From positions 1 through 64,000 of the forward strand of contig CANLZL010000006.1 in assembly GCA_947495575.1 (NCBI GenBank): a stretch of DNA of 64,000 nucleotides. Direction: 5' to 3'. This DNA is from an uncultured Nioella sp. (lineage in GTDB: Bacteria > Pseudomonadota > Alphaproteobacteria > Rhodobacterales > Rhodobacteraceae). The notes beneath the pieces are model-generated. The model did not search any database. It worked only from the letters and a program-made list of their open reading frames with translations, and had not been told where the DNA came from. Below are positions 45,497-54,851 of this stretch, piece after piece. A program made the translations under genes and the position numbers. Numbering within the stretch: position 1 is the first letter of the stretch; each line of letters opens with the position of its first letter.

Positions 45497-46471
45497 ATGC
45501 CCACTCCTCTGTTGCGAAAAGACCTGAACCTAAAGGCGCTGGAACTGTTTCAGATCTGTGTGCGCGAAGGTTCACTTCAGGCCGCTGCGAACGAGGCCGG
45601 GCTATCGATCAGCACAGTGTCACACCATCTGCGCAACCTGGAAGATCACCTGGGCGTCGCGTTGTTTGACCACGGTCGCAAACCTTTGGTTGTGACCCCA
45701 AAGGGCCAGATCTTCCTGCGAAACATTGACGAAGCCCTTCTGTTGATCCGCAAGGCCAAGGCGGAAGCGTCTGCCGGAAACTACGCCGACGCCAGTTACC
45801 TTCGCCTTGGCAGTATCGAGGATTTCGAAAACGATGTGACACCCGAACTTGCCGTGCATTTATCTAGGCAAATGCCGAACTGCCGGTTCCTGTTTCATAC
45901 TGACTCCAGTCATCAAATACTTGCCATGTTGCAAAACCGGGAGTTGGATCTGGGGATCACCACTCGACCCACAGAAAAGCTGAATGACGTGATTGACCGG
46001 CCTTTGCTGCGAGACCCGTTTGTATTGGTTCTTCCCGCAACAACCGAACCTGATCTTTCAGACATCCTTGCCGGAAAATCGAGGCTACCGTTTTTGCAGT
46101 TTTCCCATGATCTGATCATTGCAAAACAGATCGAGGCCCAATTGCGCCGCCTTGGGGTGCCGCTGCCGGATAAGTTTGAGTGCGCCAGCAATCAGACCCT
46201 TATGGCAATGGTGGCCTCTGGCGCCGGATGGACGATCACTACACCGTTGTTGTTTTCCCGCGCATTGCGGTTCCAGCCACGGCTAAGGATGCAGCCCTTT
46301 CCGTCAAAAAAATTCGCGCGCACTCTGTCATTGGCCGCGACCCCGGATTGCTCTGGCGCGGTTGTGGATCTGGTGGAGCAAAAGATCCGAGATACTTTGG
46401 GCAAGCAGATCATCGGCCCGTTGCATACTTCTGCGCCATGGCTCAGCGGTCAATTCGAGCTGATTAACTAG
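45497..46471 (+). CDS. LysR family transcriptional regulator
   Basis: A 324-residue LysR protein with an N-terminal helix-turn-helix (LKALELFQICVREGSLQAAANEAGLSIST-type segment) and an effector-binding domain. It lies 105 bases upstream of, and on the same strand as, the dimethylglycine-dehydrogenase-like gene, with a 5-4-5 inverted repeat between them. Control of that downstream gene is inferred. Co-orientation rather than divergence is less usual for LysR pairs. Confidence 0.9.
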   Translation: MPTPLLRKDLNLKALELFQICVREGSLQAAANEAGLSISTVSHHLRNLEDHLGVALFDHGRKPLVVTPKGQIFLRNIDEALLLIRKAKAEASAGNYADASYLRLGSIEDFENDVTPELAVHLSRQMPNCRFLFHTDSSHQILAMLQNRELDLGITTRPTEKLNDVIDRPLLRDPFVLVLPATTEPDLSDILAGKSRLPFLQFSHDLIIAKQIEAQLRRLGVPLPDKFECASNQTLMAMVASGAGWTITTPLLFSRALRFQPRLRMQPFPSKKFARTLSLAATPDCSGAVVDLVEQKIRDTLGKQIIGPLHTSAPWLSGQFELIN

Positions 46472-46511
46472 CATACTATCGAATTTATATTTCTATCTTT
46501 TAAAATTTGAT

Positions 46512-46525
46512 GGCAAGGAATTGCC
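46512..46525. promoter_or_regulatory. inverted repeat GGCAA-N4-TTGCC before oxidase gene
   Basis: A perfect 5-bp dyad with a 4-base centre, 51 bases before the start codon of the FAD/GcvT-type gene, in an A/T-rich intergenic stretch. It is a candidate LysR operator. Confidence 0.35.
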
Positions 46526-46576
46526 TCTTCGTGAAATTGTCGCCTTTCTGGGTCTGTATCCTCAGGAGGCAATCCC

Positions 46577-49012
46577 ATGAAATCGCGCACAAAGGTTGCA
46601 GTCATCGGCGGCGGCATTGCCGGATGTTCGACGCTTTACCACCTGACCGAGGAAGGCTGGAGTGATGTTGTTCTCATCGAACGAGATGAGCTGACTTCTG
46701 GCACGACGTGGCATTCAGCGGCGCAAGTCACCAATTTCGGGATGAACCAAACGATGGTTGGCCTGAAATCACATTCCATAAGCCTCTACAAAAAGTTGCG
46801 CGACGACCCTGAATATCCGGTTGGCTACCATCATGGCGATGGCGGCATTCGTCTGGCCAATACCAAGGAACAGATGCAGGCGTATCGGCATTTTGCCTCG
46901 ATGGGGCGCGGAATGGGTGTAAACTTTGAGGTCATCGACGCCGAAGAATGCGCAAGGCGGCACCCCCTGATATCAACCGACAACCTGCTTGGTGGCCTTT
47001 GGGACGGCGAGGACGGCGATATCGACCCGGCGCAACTGTGCCAGGCCCTGGCATTCCACGCACGCAAGGCGGGGGCCGAGGTGTACCGGCACACAGCTGT
47101 CACCGCTCTTACCCAGCATAGCGACGACACATGGACGGTTGAGACAACCAAGGGCAATATCGACGCCGACATCGTCGTCAACGCGTGCGGTTACCGGGTG
47201 AACGAAGTTGGCGCGATGATGGGGGTCCATCATCCTGTCGCCTCGATGGAACACCAGTATTTCGTGACCGAGGATATTCCTGCAATTGCCGAAGCGGGTC
47301 ACCGGATGCCGCTCTTGCGGTGCCCGATCTCAGACTATTATTCCCGCCAGGAAAAAGGCGGTTTGCTGGTCGGATTTTATGAGCAGGACTGTAAAACCTG
47401 GGGCATGGACGGCATCAGCCCAAATTTTGCAAATGACCTCTGCCCCGATGATTTGGACCGGGTGATGGACGTGCTGGAAGGCGCGTTCGAACGGATGCCG
47501 GTCCTGGCCGAAGTTGGGATTAAACGCATCGTCAACGGACCCATCACCTATACAATCGACGGGGCCCCTTTGGTCGGGCCAATTCCCGGCAAGCGCAATG
47601 CGTTTTGCATTATCGGTCTGCGCGCGGGCCTTGGCGAAGGTGGCGGCCAGGGCTGGCTGCTGGCGCAACAGATCGTGCACGGCGAAGCCTGCTATGACAC
47701 GTGGTGCATTGATCCGCGACGTTTCACCGGACACACAAATGTAGAACTGACAGCGCTGAAAGCGATCGAGGATTACCAGAACGAGTTTCGCTTTCACTTT
47801 CCCAACGAACACCGCCCTGCCGGACGCCCGGCAAAAACCACGCCACTGACGCCCGTTCTGGCGGCGGAAGGGGCTGATTTTACAGTCGTGAACGGATGGG
47901 AGCGGGTCGACTACATCAAGCCATCGCCCGACTTTCATCCATCTTTGACCTTTGAATTCGACGAAGCCTTTGACGTTGTGGCAGGCGAAGTTCGCAATGT
48001 ACAAAACAATGTTGGCCTGTGCGAAGTGAATGGGTTTAACCGAATTGAAATCACGGGCGCCGATCGCCATCAATTTTTGGACCGGCTGTTTTGTGGCACC
48101 GTTACCAAGCGAAACGGTCGCGTTGGGCTTGGGTACATGCTGAACCATCATGGCATGGTGAAGGGCGAAGCCACCTTGGCAAATCTGCCTGCCTCGGACC
48201 GTGGGCCGGACCGGGTGTGGTTTGGGTCTGCCGCGGCGGCGGAATATCACGACATGGATTGGCTACAGGCACATCTGGTCCCCGGCGAAGACGTCCAGAT
48301 CAATAGCCTCACCAATGACCAGACAATCCTTGTTCTGGCCGGACCCAAAGCACGCACGGTGCTGTCCGCCTGCGCACGGGGTGATTGGTCAGTCGACGCG
48401 TTCCCTTGGCTATCTGTGCGCGAATGCTTCATCGGCTTTGCACCGGCCACGGTGATGGGGGTCAGTTTCTCAGGTGAATTGGCCTATGAAATCCACGTTC
48501 CCAATGCCTCACTTTATGCCGCCTATCTTGCCCTGCGCGAGGCAGGCCGCGACCACGGTTTGGCCCTATTTGGGGCCCGCGCAGTTGACTCGATGCGTTT
48601 GGAAAAGGGGTTCTTGCATTGGAAGGCGGATATTCTGACCGAATTTGATCCCTTTGAAACAGGACTGGACCGTTTCGTAAAACTGGAAAAGGGCGAGTTC
48701 GTCGGCAAAGACGCACTGATCGCACGCCACGCACTTGGCGCAACTCGGAAACTCGTAGCGCTAAGGGTCGATGCCACTCACGCTCCCGCGCATGGCGGCG
48801 CATCTCTGATGAAAAACGGGGCTGTCGTGGGAACGGTTACATCTGGCGATTGGGGCCACCGGGTTGCAATGAACCTCGCCTACGCGTTTGTGTCGCCCGA
48901 AAACGCCGACCCGGGCAGTGCTATGCAATTGGACCTCTGCGGTGATCTGGTGCAGGCCGAAGTAATTGCCGCGTCACCTTATGACCCTTCCTATTCTCGG
49001 ATGAGGAGTTAG
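46577..49012 (+). CDS. FAD-dependent dimethylglycine/sarcosine dehydrogenase-like protein with GcvT domain
   Basis: An 811-residue two-module enzyme. The N-terminal DAO-type FAD domain starts VAVIGGGIAGCSTLYHL and carries GTTWHSAAQV, where the His is the covalent-FAD candidate. From about residue 430 a GcvT-like tetrahydrofolate-binding module follows (EVNGFNRIEITGADRHQFLD, VSFSGELAYEIHVPN, DSMRLEKGFLHWKADI). Family members demethylate methylated glycines and pass the one-carbon unit to tetrahydrofolate. Common family form is WHAAGL, so WHSAAQV is a variation and the substrate may be another N-methyl compound. AGGAGG precedes the ATG. Confidence 0.88.
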   Translation: MKSRTKVAVIGGGIAGCSTLYHLTEEGWSDVVLIERDELTSGTTWHSAAQVTNFGMNQTMVGLKSHSISLYKKLRDDPEYPVGYHHGDGGIRLANTKEQMQAYRHFASMGRGMGVNFEVIDAEECARRHPLISTDNLLGGLWDGEDGDIDPAQLCQALAFHARKAGAEVYRHTAVTALTQHSDDTWTVETTKGNIDADIVVNACGYRVNEVGAMMGVHHPVASMEHQYFVTEDIPAIAEAGHRMPLLRCPISDYYSRQEKGGLLVGFYEQDCKTWGMDGISPNFANDLCPDDLDRVMDVLEGAFERMPVLAEVGIKRIVNGPITYTIDGAPLVGPIPGKRNAFCIIGLRAGLGEGGGQGWLLAQQIVHGEACYDTWCIDPRRFTGHTNVELTALKAIEDYQNEFRFHFPNEHRPAGRPAKTTPLTPVLAAEGADFTVVNGWERVDYIKPSPDFHPSLTFEFDEAFDVVAGEVRNVQNNVGLCEVNGFNRIEITGADRHQFLDRLFCGTVTKRNGRVGLGYMLNHHGMVKGEATLANLPASDRGPDRVWFGSAAAAEYHDMDWLQAHLVPGEDVQINSLTNDQTILVLAGPKARTVLSACARGDWSVDAFPWLSVRECFIGFAPATVMGVSFSGELAYEIHVPNASLYAAYLALREAGRDHGLALFGARAVDSMRLEKGFLHWKADILTEFDPFETGLDRFVKLEKGEFVGKDALIARHALGATRKLVALRVDATHAPAHGGASLMKNGAVVGTVTSGDWGHRVAMNLAYAFVSPENADPGSAMQLDLCGDLVQAEVIAASPYDPSYSRMRS

Positions 49013-49355
49013 ATTTTATTGGGCGCGCGCACTGGTTTGTCCGATTGCCCAAGCCGAAATAGGGCAGCGGTTGATTGGATTGCCATGGATTTCTCCTTAT
49101 GCCGAATACGTCTCATGTCGGCCCGCTGTGGTTAGCCTCAACAGTTGCGTTGGCTACTACGATCAAACTTGGATCTGGTGGGTGCCGCCGGGACGTTTGA
49201 GAATTTGGCTCAGACGATGATATGGTTTTGCAGCCCCCGCCTGACGCATCGGCGTGGCGGATACGCGATGACACATCCGAAACTTTCGGGTCCCTGCAAA
49301 TATCTGCCAAGACAAAAAACACCCCCCGCGAGGTCACCAGGGCACAAGAGATCAT
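49013..49355. other. non-coding AT-richer interval
   Basis: I find no supported gene here. Short open frames on both strands have no ribosome sites, and base composition is less GC-rich than the flanks. It leads into a pnp remnant at 49356. Confidence 0.4.
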
Positions 49356-49457
49356 TCAAACCTCCAGGCCTTCTTTCAGAACGTCAGAAGGGTGGTTCAG
49401 GCGGCGTTTCCTGATTTGTGAGATCAGCTCAAGCCAGTCACACCCCGCTTTGAAGAA
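49356..49457 (-). pseudogene. pnp 3'-end remnant A (S1 domain fragment)
   Basis: The minus strand translates as FFKAGCDWLELISQI, then [18 protein letters not shown] and a stop. It aligns without gaps to residues 644-675 of the intact PNPase encoded at 51498 ([32 protein letters not shown]), but the following Trp codon is TGA. The plus-strand DNA at 49374-49410 is nearly identical to 51608-51645 of pnp. It is a decayed partial copy in the same orientation. Confidence 0.8.
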
Positions 49458-49541
49458 CGCCCGCCATGCGGGACTAATCTGCCATTGGCGCGCCGCCCGC
49501 TAGGAGTCTTCTCAATGCTAAGACTACGCGGCGCGAGCTCT

Positions 49542-50069
49542 TCAGAGGTCTTTTGAAAAGTAGTGCAAATGTGGGCGCAGCATCGGCTGATCTTTGTAGG
49601 TGGTCGTTTCCATGGGCACATCTAATTCAACAAACCCAAGTTTTGGGTAGAGGTTTCGCATCTCGACATTCGGTGTGAGCGTATCTGCTATCAAACGTTT
49701 CAACCCCATGCGTCGTGCCGCGTTCTCCCGAGCTTTAATCAAAGCTCTGCCGGCGCCGCTGCCTCGTGCATTTTTGGTGACGAAGACCCTTTTTAACTCA
49801 CCAGTATCTTGATCAAGGCGTTTCAACATACCGCAACCAACTATTTCTCCGGTATTTTTTCGCGCGACCACGAGGCAGCCCTTTGGAGGTAAGTAGTCGT
49901 CTGAATTGGCCCAAAACTCTGCAAGCGCACTCTGCGGAGCGGCGAGAGGGATATCAAAGCCCATGTCTCGCATGCGTTGGACGATTAGATCATAGTATTG
50001 AGACAGGATGTCATTTAGTTCTTCTCTGGAAGGCAGCCTCTCGCATTCTTCTATCACAACACTTTCCAT
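49542..50069 (-). CDS. GNAT family N-acetyltransferase
   Basis: About 175 residues with the GNAT acetyl-CoA site KNARGSGAGRALI preceded by the beta strand GELKRVFVT, and the C-terminal NLYPKLGFVEL motif. Substrate unknown; the N-terminal part (LSQYYDLIVQRMRDMGFD) suggests a small-molecule rather than ribosomal-protein acetyltransferase. The ATG at 50069 follows AAGGTG; the ATG at 50126 would give 194 residues. The gene is noticeably AT-richer than the backbone and is bracketed by two pnp remnants, so it is probably acquired. Confidence 0.85.
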   Translation of the reverse strand: MESVVIEECERLPSREELNDILSQYYDLIVQRMRDMGFDIPLAAPQSALAEFWANSDDYLPPKGCLVVARKNTGEIVGCGMLKRLDQDTGELKRVFVTKNARGSGAGRALIKARENAARRMGLKRLIADTLTPNVEMRNLYPKLGFVELDVPMETTTYKDQPMLRPHLHYFSKDL

Positions 50070-50230
50070 AGAGCACCTTGGGTTGCGTAAAGTCGTTGAC
50101 GTATTGACGCTGTTCAAAATTTTCAAAAAATATGCCCGAAGGAGAGCCTTCTATCAAGCGAAGTTCGCTTTCGCAGCGTTGGTAAAATAAAGGCTCAAAG
50201 CGAACCTTTGCCCGAACTATTCCAGATGAA

Positions 50231-50258
50231 AAAGACCCTGCGAGACCGCAGGGCCTTA
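50231..50258 (-). terminator. terminator retained by pnp remnant B
   Basis: A 7-bp stem CCCTGCG (50236-50242) pairs with 50247-50253, loop AGAC, with a T-run on the minus strand. It occupies the same place relative to the remnant's stop codon as the intact pnp terminator (51442-51473). Confidence 0.7.
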
Positions 50259-50281
50259 TCTGATTTCTAAAGCGGAAGAGC

Positions 50282-50421
50282 TTATTCAGCGCTTTCAGGT
50301 GCCGCTTCTTTGCCGGCGGCCTGATCGACCACTTTCATGGCCAGACGGACCTTGCCGCGATCATCGAAGCCCCCGCAGTTTGACCCAGACTCCCCGACTT
50401 TCTTACGCGTCTGAGGAGCGG
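50282..50421 (-). pseudogene. pnp 3'-end remnant B (C-terminal tail)
   Basis: The minus strand reads [17 protein letters not shown], then AAGKEAAPESAE and a stop, against [26 protein letters not shown] in intact PNPase. Upstream of the Gly the similarity continues at DNA level (CTCCTCAGACGCG versus CATCCGTCAGACG, and GTCTGGGTCAAACTG) but with a one-base insertion that breaks the frame. Homology covers roughly residues 663-706. The stop codon and terminator are preserved. Confidence 0.82.
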
Positions 50422-50522
50422 TTATGGCCACTAAGGATCGCGAAGTGGGCTGGGCTGTTGCGAATGAGCCAAATCAACATGTGCTACAGTAGACGACAAT
50501 AGGAACATTGGGGAGACGAATC

Positions 50523-51341
50523 ATGTGCGATATCTGTGTGATGAACTCTGTTAAGGAGCGGATGATTTCAAGAAGAAGCTTTTTTAGAACCGCGGTTGCC
50601 GCAAGCGCGGTTGCAGCCGTAGGGGCGACCAAAACGACTCCTGCAATGGCTGAGGGACACAGTGCAGTCCAAGATATGTCCTACGAACTCTCTGGGGATT
50701 TCCCAACATACTTTGGCACTCCGGGAATGTCGTCTGAATCTATGTTCAACTTCGCAGAACATGGATTCAATGTTTCCAGAATTACGCTTAACGAACACAC
50801 CGGAACACATATCGATGCGCCGTTACATTTTTCTGCGGATGGTGCTGCCGTGAATGAAATCCCGGTCTCGCAGTTAATTGCACCTTTGTGCGTCATAGAC
50901 ATTGCCGCAAGGGCCGCTCAAAACGCAGATGCCACCTTAACGCCGGACGACATCAGAGCGTGGATCGCCGCCCATGGGCCAATTCCGGACGGTGCTTGTG
51001 TAGCGATGCATTCCGGCTGGGGAGCACACGTTCTGACCGATAGGTATCGTGGTGCCGATGACGATGGCGTTCAGCACTATCCGGGCTTTCACGTCGAGGC
51101 TTCTCAATTGCTGCTAGAAGAAACCAATGCTGCCTCGATCGCGTCAGACACATTGTCGCTGGATATCGGTGCATCGGCAACTTTTGACACCCACTATTCC
51201 TGGCTCCCGGCAGGTCGTTTCGGGATCGAAAATATCGCCAACTTAGACCATGTGCCACCAGCGGGCGCTACTCTGGTAATCGGAGCGCCCAACCATCGCG
51301 GCGGATCAGGCGGCCCGGCGCGAATCTTTGCGATGATGTAG
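50523..51341 (+). CDS. cyclase family metal-dependent hydrolase (isatin hydrolase / kynurenine formamidase-like), exported
   Basis: About 272 residues: N-terminal MCDICVMNSVKERM followed by a twin-arginine signal (SRRSFFRTAVAASAVAAVGA) and a cyclase-family domain carrying the metal-binding HTGTHIDAPLHF motif and a second His region (DTHYSWLPAG). The family includes isatin hydrolase and kynurenine formamidase; substrate here is open. The ATG at 50523 follows GGGGAGA. It stands on the plus strand between pnp remnant B and the intact pnp, in the AT-richer patch. Confidence 0.82.
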   Translation: MCDICVMNSVKERMISRRSFFRTAVAASAVAAVGATKTTPAMAEGHSAVQDMSYELSGDFPTYFGTPGMSSESMFNFAEHGFNVSRITLNEHTGTHIDAPLHFSADGAAVNEIPVSQLIAPLCVIDIAARAAQNADATLTPDDIRAWIAAHGPIPDGACVAMHSGWGAHVLTDRYRGADDDGVQHYPGFHVEASQLLLEETNAASIASDTLSLDIGASATFDTHYSWLPAGRFGIENIANLDHVPPAGATLVIGAPNHRGGSGGPARIFAMM

Positions 51342-51441
51342 ACCAACAATTGGCTGCGAGTGTAACGAAGATCGATCACTGTTTGGATTCTACGAAAAAG
51401 GCCCTCAGGGAGCCAAACCTTTGGTGAGACCCAAGTCTAAA

Positions 51442-51473
51442 AAAAGGCCCCCGCGGCTTTGCAGGGGCCTTTT
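51442..51473. terminator. bidirectional terminator of pnp and cyclase gene
   Basis: A 10-bp stem AAAAGGCCCC (51442-51451) pairs with GGGGCCTTTT (51464-51473), 12-base loop, with an A-run on the left and a T-run on the right, between convergent genes. Confidence 0.88.
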
Positions 51474-51497
51474 CCAATTCTATCAAAGCATAAACGC

Positions 51498-53618
51498 TTA
51501 CTCAGGCGCTTCTTCTTTGCCGGTCTCCTGGTTGACCATTTTCATGGCCAAACGGACTTTGCCGCGATCGTCGAAGCCGAGCAGCTTGACCCAAACTTCC
51601 TGACCCTCTTTCAGAACGTCTGACGGATGGTTCAGGCGGCGGTTCTCGATTTGAGACACGTGCACCAGACCGTCACGCTTGCCAAAGAAGTTCACGAAGG
51701 CGCCGAAATCGACGATCTTCACAACTTTGCCTTTGTAGATCACGCCTTCTTCGGGCTCGGCCACGATGGCGTGGATCATCTCATAGGCTTTCGCAATGGC
51801 TTCCCCATTTGGCGAGGCGATCTTGATGATGCCGTCGTCGTTAATGTCGACTTTGGCGCCGGACACTTCAACGATTTCACGGATGACCTTACCACCCGAG
51901 CCGATCACTTCACGGATCTTGTCGGTTGGGATCTGCATGGTTTCAATCCGCGGTGCGTGCACCGAGAATTCGCCAGCTTCGGTCAATGCGTTGGCCATTT
52001 CACCCAGGATGTGCAAACGACCGGCTTTGGCCTGAGCCAAGGCTTTTTCCATGATCTCAGGCGTGATGCCTGCAACCTTGATGTCCATCTGCAGCGAGGT
52101 GATACCAGCCTCAGTCCCGGCCACTTTGAAGTCCATGTCGCCAAGGTGATCTTCGTCACCCAAAATGTCCGACAGAACCGCGTAAGAGCCGTCTTCTTCC
52201 AGGATCAGGCCCATGGCCACACCAGCAACCGGTGCTTTAAGGGGAACGCCCGCATCCATCATCGAGAGCGAGCCGCCACAGACGGAGGCCATCGAAGAAG
52301 AGCCGTTGGATTCGGTGATCTCAGAGACCACGCGCACGGTGTAGGGGAAGTCGGTCGGGGCAGGCAGAACGGCCTGAAGGGCGCGCCATGCCAGTTTACC
52401 GTGTCCGATTTCACGACGACCGGGAGGGCCCACACGGCCCGCTTCACCAACCGAATAGGGAGGGAAGTTATAGTGCAGCAGGAAGTTCGATTTGAAGTTG
52501 CCATGCAGTGCGTCGATGAACTGTTCGTCATCGCCGGTGCCCAATGTGGTCACAACCAAACCTTGCGTTTCACCACGGGTGAACAGCGCAGAGCCGTGGG
52601 TCCGTGGCAGGATGCCGGTCTCGGAGACGATCGGACGGATGGTGTCGAGCGCACGCCCGTCAATCCGCTTGCCGGTTTTGACAACGTCGCCACGCAGAAC
52701 AGATGCTTCAAGCTTCTTCAGCGCAGTGCCAAGGTTTGCATCTTCAAGCTGCTCTTCGGTCAGAGCGGCCTTGATGGCCTCTTTGGCAGCGGCAACAGCG
52801 GCGGTACGCTCTTGCTTGTCGGTGATCGCATAGGCGGACCGCACGGCATCTTCACCGGCGGCTTTTACCGCTTCATAGATTTCCGAGTAATCGGGTGCCT
52901 GGAAATCGAACGGCTCTTTCGCGGCTTCTTCGGCCAGCGAAATGATCAGGTCGATAACCGGTTGGATCTGCTCATGCGCGAAGTTGACCGCGCCCAGCAT
53001 TTCTTCTTCCGATAGCTCATAAGCTTCGGATTCAACCATCATCACAGCGTCTTTGGTACCGGCAACAACCAGATCAAGACGCTGATCGGGGTTCATGCGC
53101 AGGTCCTGCATGTCGTCAACGGTTGGGTTGAGAACATAATCGCCATCTTCATAGCCAACGCGTGCACCAGCAATCGGGCCACGGAACGGCGCGCCGGAAA
53201 TGGTCAGCGCAGCAGAGGCCGCGATCATCGCAACGATATCAGGGTCATTGACCAGATCGTGGGACAGAACCGTGCACATGACCAGAACTTCGTTCTTGAA
53301 GCCGGGCACGAACAGGGGGCGGATCGGACGGTCGATCAGACGCGCAGTCAGAGTTTCCTTCTCGGTGGGGCGGGCCTCACGCTTGAAGAAGCCACCGGGT
53401 ACTTTACCGGCCGCATAGTATTTTTCTTGGTAGTGAACCGTCAGCGGGAAGAAGTCGAAGCCCGGCTTTGGTTGCTTGGCAAAGGTGACTGCGGCCATAA
53501 CCGAAGTTTCACCCAAAGTGGCGATGACACAGCCATCAGCCTGACGGGCAACTTTACCCGTTTCCAGTGTGAGCGTTTCTTCGCCCCACTGCATGCTTTT
53601 CGTCGAGATGTTAAACAT
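51498..53618 (-). CDS. pnp: polyribonucleotide nucleotidyltransferase (PNPase)
   Basis: A 706-residue trimeric 3'-5' phosphorolytic exoribonuclease of the RNA degradosome. Two RNase PH domains (first inactive, second with the [16 protein letters not shown] motif) are followed by a KH domain ([16 protein letters not shown]) and an S1 domain ([23 protein letters not shown]-type), ending GKEEAPE. The full length matches the family, so this is the functional copy. A short palindromic leader lies just upstream. It normally follows rpsO; here 4.1 kb of other genes separate them. Confidence 0.98.
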   Translation of the reverse strand: MFNISTKSMQWGEETLTLETGKVARQADGCVIATLGETSVMAAVTFAKQPKPGFDFFPLTVHYQEKYYAAGKVPGGFFKREARPTEKETLTARLIDRPIRPLFVPGFKNEVLVMCTVLSHDLVNDPDIVAMIAASAALTISGAPFRGPIAGARVGYEDGDYVLNPTVDDMQDLRMNPDQRLDLVVAGTKDAVMMVESEAYELSEEEMLGAVNFAHEQIQPVIDLIISLAEEAAKEPFDFQAPDYSEIYEAVKAAGEDAVRSAYAITDKQERTAAVAAAKEAIKAALTEEQLEDANLGTALKKLEASVLRGDVVKTGKRIDGRALDTIRPIVSETGILPRTHGSALFTRGETQGLVVTTLGTGDDEQFIDALHGNFKSNFLLHYNFPPYSVGEAGRVGPPGRREIGHGKLAWRALQAVLPAPTDFPYTVRVVSEITESNGSSSMASVCGGSLSMMDAGVPLKAPVAGVAMGLILEEDGSYAVLSDILGDEDHLGDMDFKVAGTEAGITSLQMDIKVAGITPEIMEKALAQAKAGRLHILGEMANALTEAGEFSVHAPRIETMQIPTDKIREVIGSGGKVIREIVEVSGAKVDINDDGIIKIASPNGEAIAKAYEMIHAIVAEPEEGVIYKGKVVKIVDFGAFVNFFGKRDGLVHVSQIENRRLNHPSDVLKEGQEVWVKLLGFDDRGKVRLAMKMVNQETGKEEAPE

Positions 53619-53643
53619 TCATCGTATCCTAATTGGAGGCACT

Positions 53644-53659
53644 CCCGAGCCCTCTCGGG
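53644..53659 (-). promoter_or_regulatory. hairpin in pnp leader
   Basis: CCCGAG-N4-CTCGGG (53644-53649 with 53654-53659), 25 bases upstream of the pnp start in the expected 5' untranslated region. PNPase is autoregulated via a leader stem-loop in E. coli; here the stem is only six pairs, so the parallel is tentative. The rest of 53660-53876 holds no gene I can support. Confidence 0.35.
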
Positions 53660-53876
53660 TCCTCCGTTTTCATGGCGGCCCCATTGCCGCCGGCCCCCTA
53701 TCCTCTTGCACAACGCCGGGGCCTTTGCGTTACGTCTCAGATGGGTTGGGGCCATACACCGGATTTGCCTCGTTTGAAAGCAATCTCTTGCCCTGCGCAT
53801 AAGATGGGTGTTCTGTATCCGCCCGGCCCGCGACTTCTGTACCGGCCTGGTTTTGGACTGAGAGAAGGCATAGCGC

Positions 53877-54842
53877 ATGGAACGTACCCTCGTGCTGCAT
53901 ACCGGGGGCACCATTGGCATGGTACCCACCCCCACGGGCTTTCGCCCGGAAACTGGAGTGGTCGAGCGCGCGATTGATGCGCTGATGGTTCAGCGCCACA
54001 AACGGCTGCGTGTTGACCTGATGCGCATGGAGCCCTTGATCGACAGCGCCAATGCGACGCCTGAAGACTGGAACCGGTTGGGCGCCGAGATTTCGACGCA
54101 TTACAACTCCTATGACAGTTTCCTGATCACTCATGGGACCGACACGCTGGCCTTTACCTCCTCGGCTTTGACCATGGCGTTGGAGGGGTTGGACAAACCG
54201 GTGATCATGACCGGCTCGATGATCCCACTTGGCCAGCCGGGTAGCGATGCAGAGGGCAACCTTGGCGATGCGCTGGATGTGTTGGATCAGGCAGAGCCCG
54301 GCGTCTGGATCCAGTTCGCAGGCAAGCTGTTGCGCGGCCCGCGCGCGCGCAAGATTCACAGTTCCGCAGCCGATGCCTTCTCTGCAATGCTATCACACCG
54401 CCCGCCGCGCCGCGATGGAACGCCACTGACGCAACACCGGTTTTCCGAGGCAAAAATCGCAGTCGTTCCCGTGGCGCCCGGCTGCACGATGGATGTCATC
54501 CGGTTTGCGATGTCCAATTGCGATGGGGTGATCCTGCGTTGCTACGGTAGCGGCACGGTGCCCGACGACCCAGTTCTGGAAGACGCGCTGCAAATAGCGG
54601 GCGCACGTGGCATTCCCGTTGTGGCTGTCTCCGAAACATTGGCCGGAGGCACAAAGCTGGGCACTTACGCGGCAGGCGCGATGCTGGTCCGTCACAACGT
54701 GATCGACGGGCGCGACATGACGTTAGAGGCCGCCTATGCCAAGCTTCTTTTGGGCTTAAGCCAGCCTGCACACGGTCAAGCCCTGCGCGAATTCATATCA
54801 ACTCCGCTTTGTGGGGAGTTTGGTGAACCGTTTTGTGTCTGA
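53877..54842 (+). CDS. asparaginase (type I, cytoplasmic)
   Basis: A 321-residue L-asparaginase family enzyme that hydrolyses asparagine to aspartate and ammonia. The two nucleophile and catalytic-triad motifs are visible: LHTGGTIGM (Thr12) and ITHGTDTLAFTSS (Thr and Asp). There is no signal peptide, so it is the cytoplasmic form. It lies divergently from pnp with a 258-base gap and convergent with the next gene. Confidence 0.92.
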   Translation: MERTLVLHTGGTIGMVPTPTGFRPETGVVERAIDALMVQRHKRLRVDLMRMEPLIDSANATPEDWNRLGAEISTHYNSYDSFLITHGTDTLAFTSSALTMALEGLDKPVIMTGSMIPLGQPGSDAEGNLGDALDVLDQAEPGVWIQFAGKLLRGPRARKIHSSAADAFSAMLSHRPPRRDGTPLTQHRFSEAKIAVVPVAPGCTMDVIRFAMSNCDGVILRCYGSGTVPDDPVLEDALQIAGARGIPVVAVSETLAGGTKLGTYAAGAMLVRHNVIDGRDMTLEAAYAKLLLGLSQPAHGQALREFISTPLCGEFGEPFCV

Positions 54843-54851
54843 GGGAACCCG

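Noticed and set aside
49356-50421. One pnp copy split in two by insertion of the GNAT gene
   Set aside because: Both fragments contain the same PSDVLKEG-region homology, so they overlap and cannot be two halves of one copy.
51627-53015. 462-codon plus-strand frame opposite pnp
   Set aside because: Antisense shadow of pnp; no domain and no start signal.
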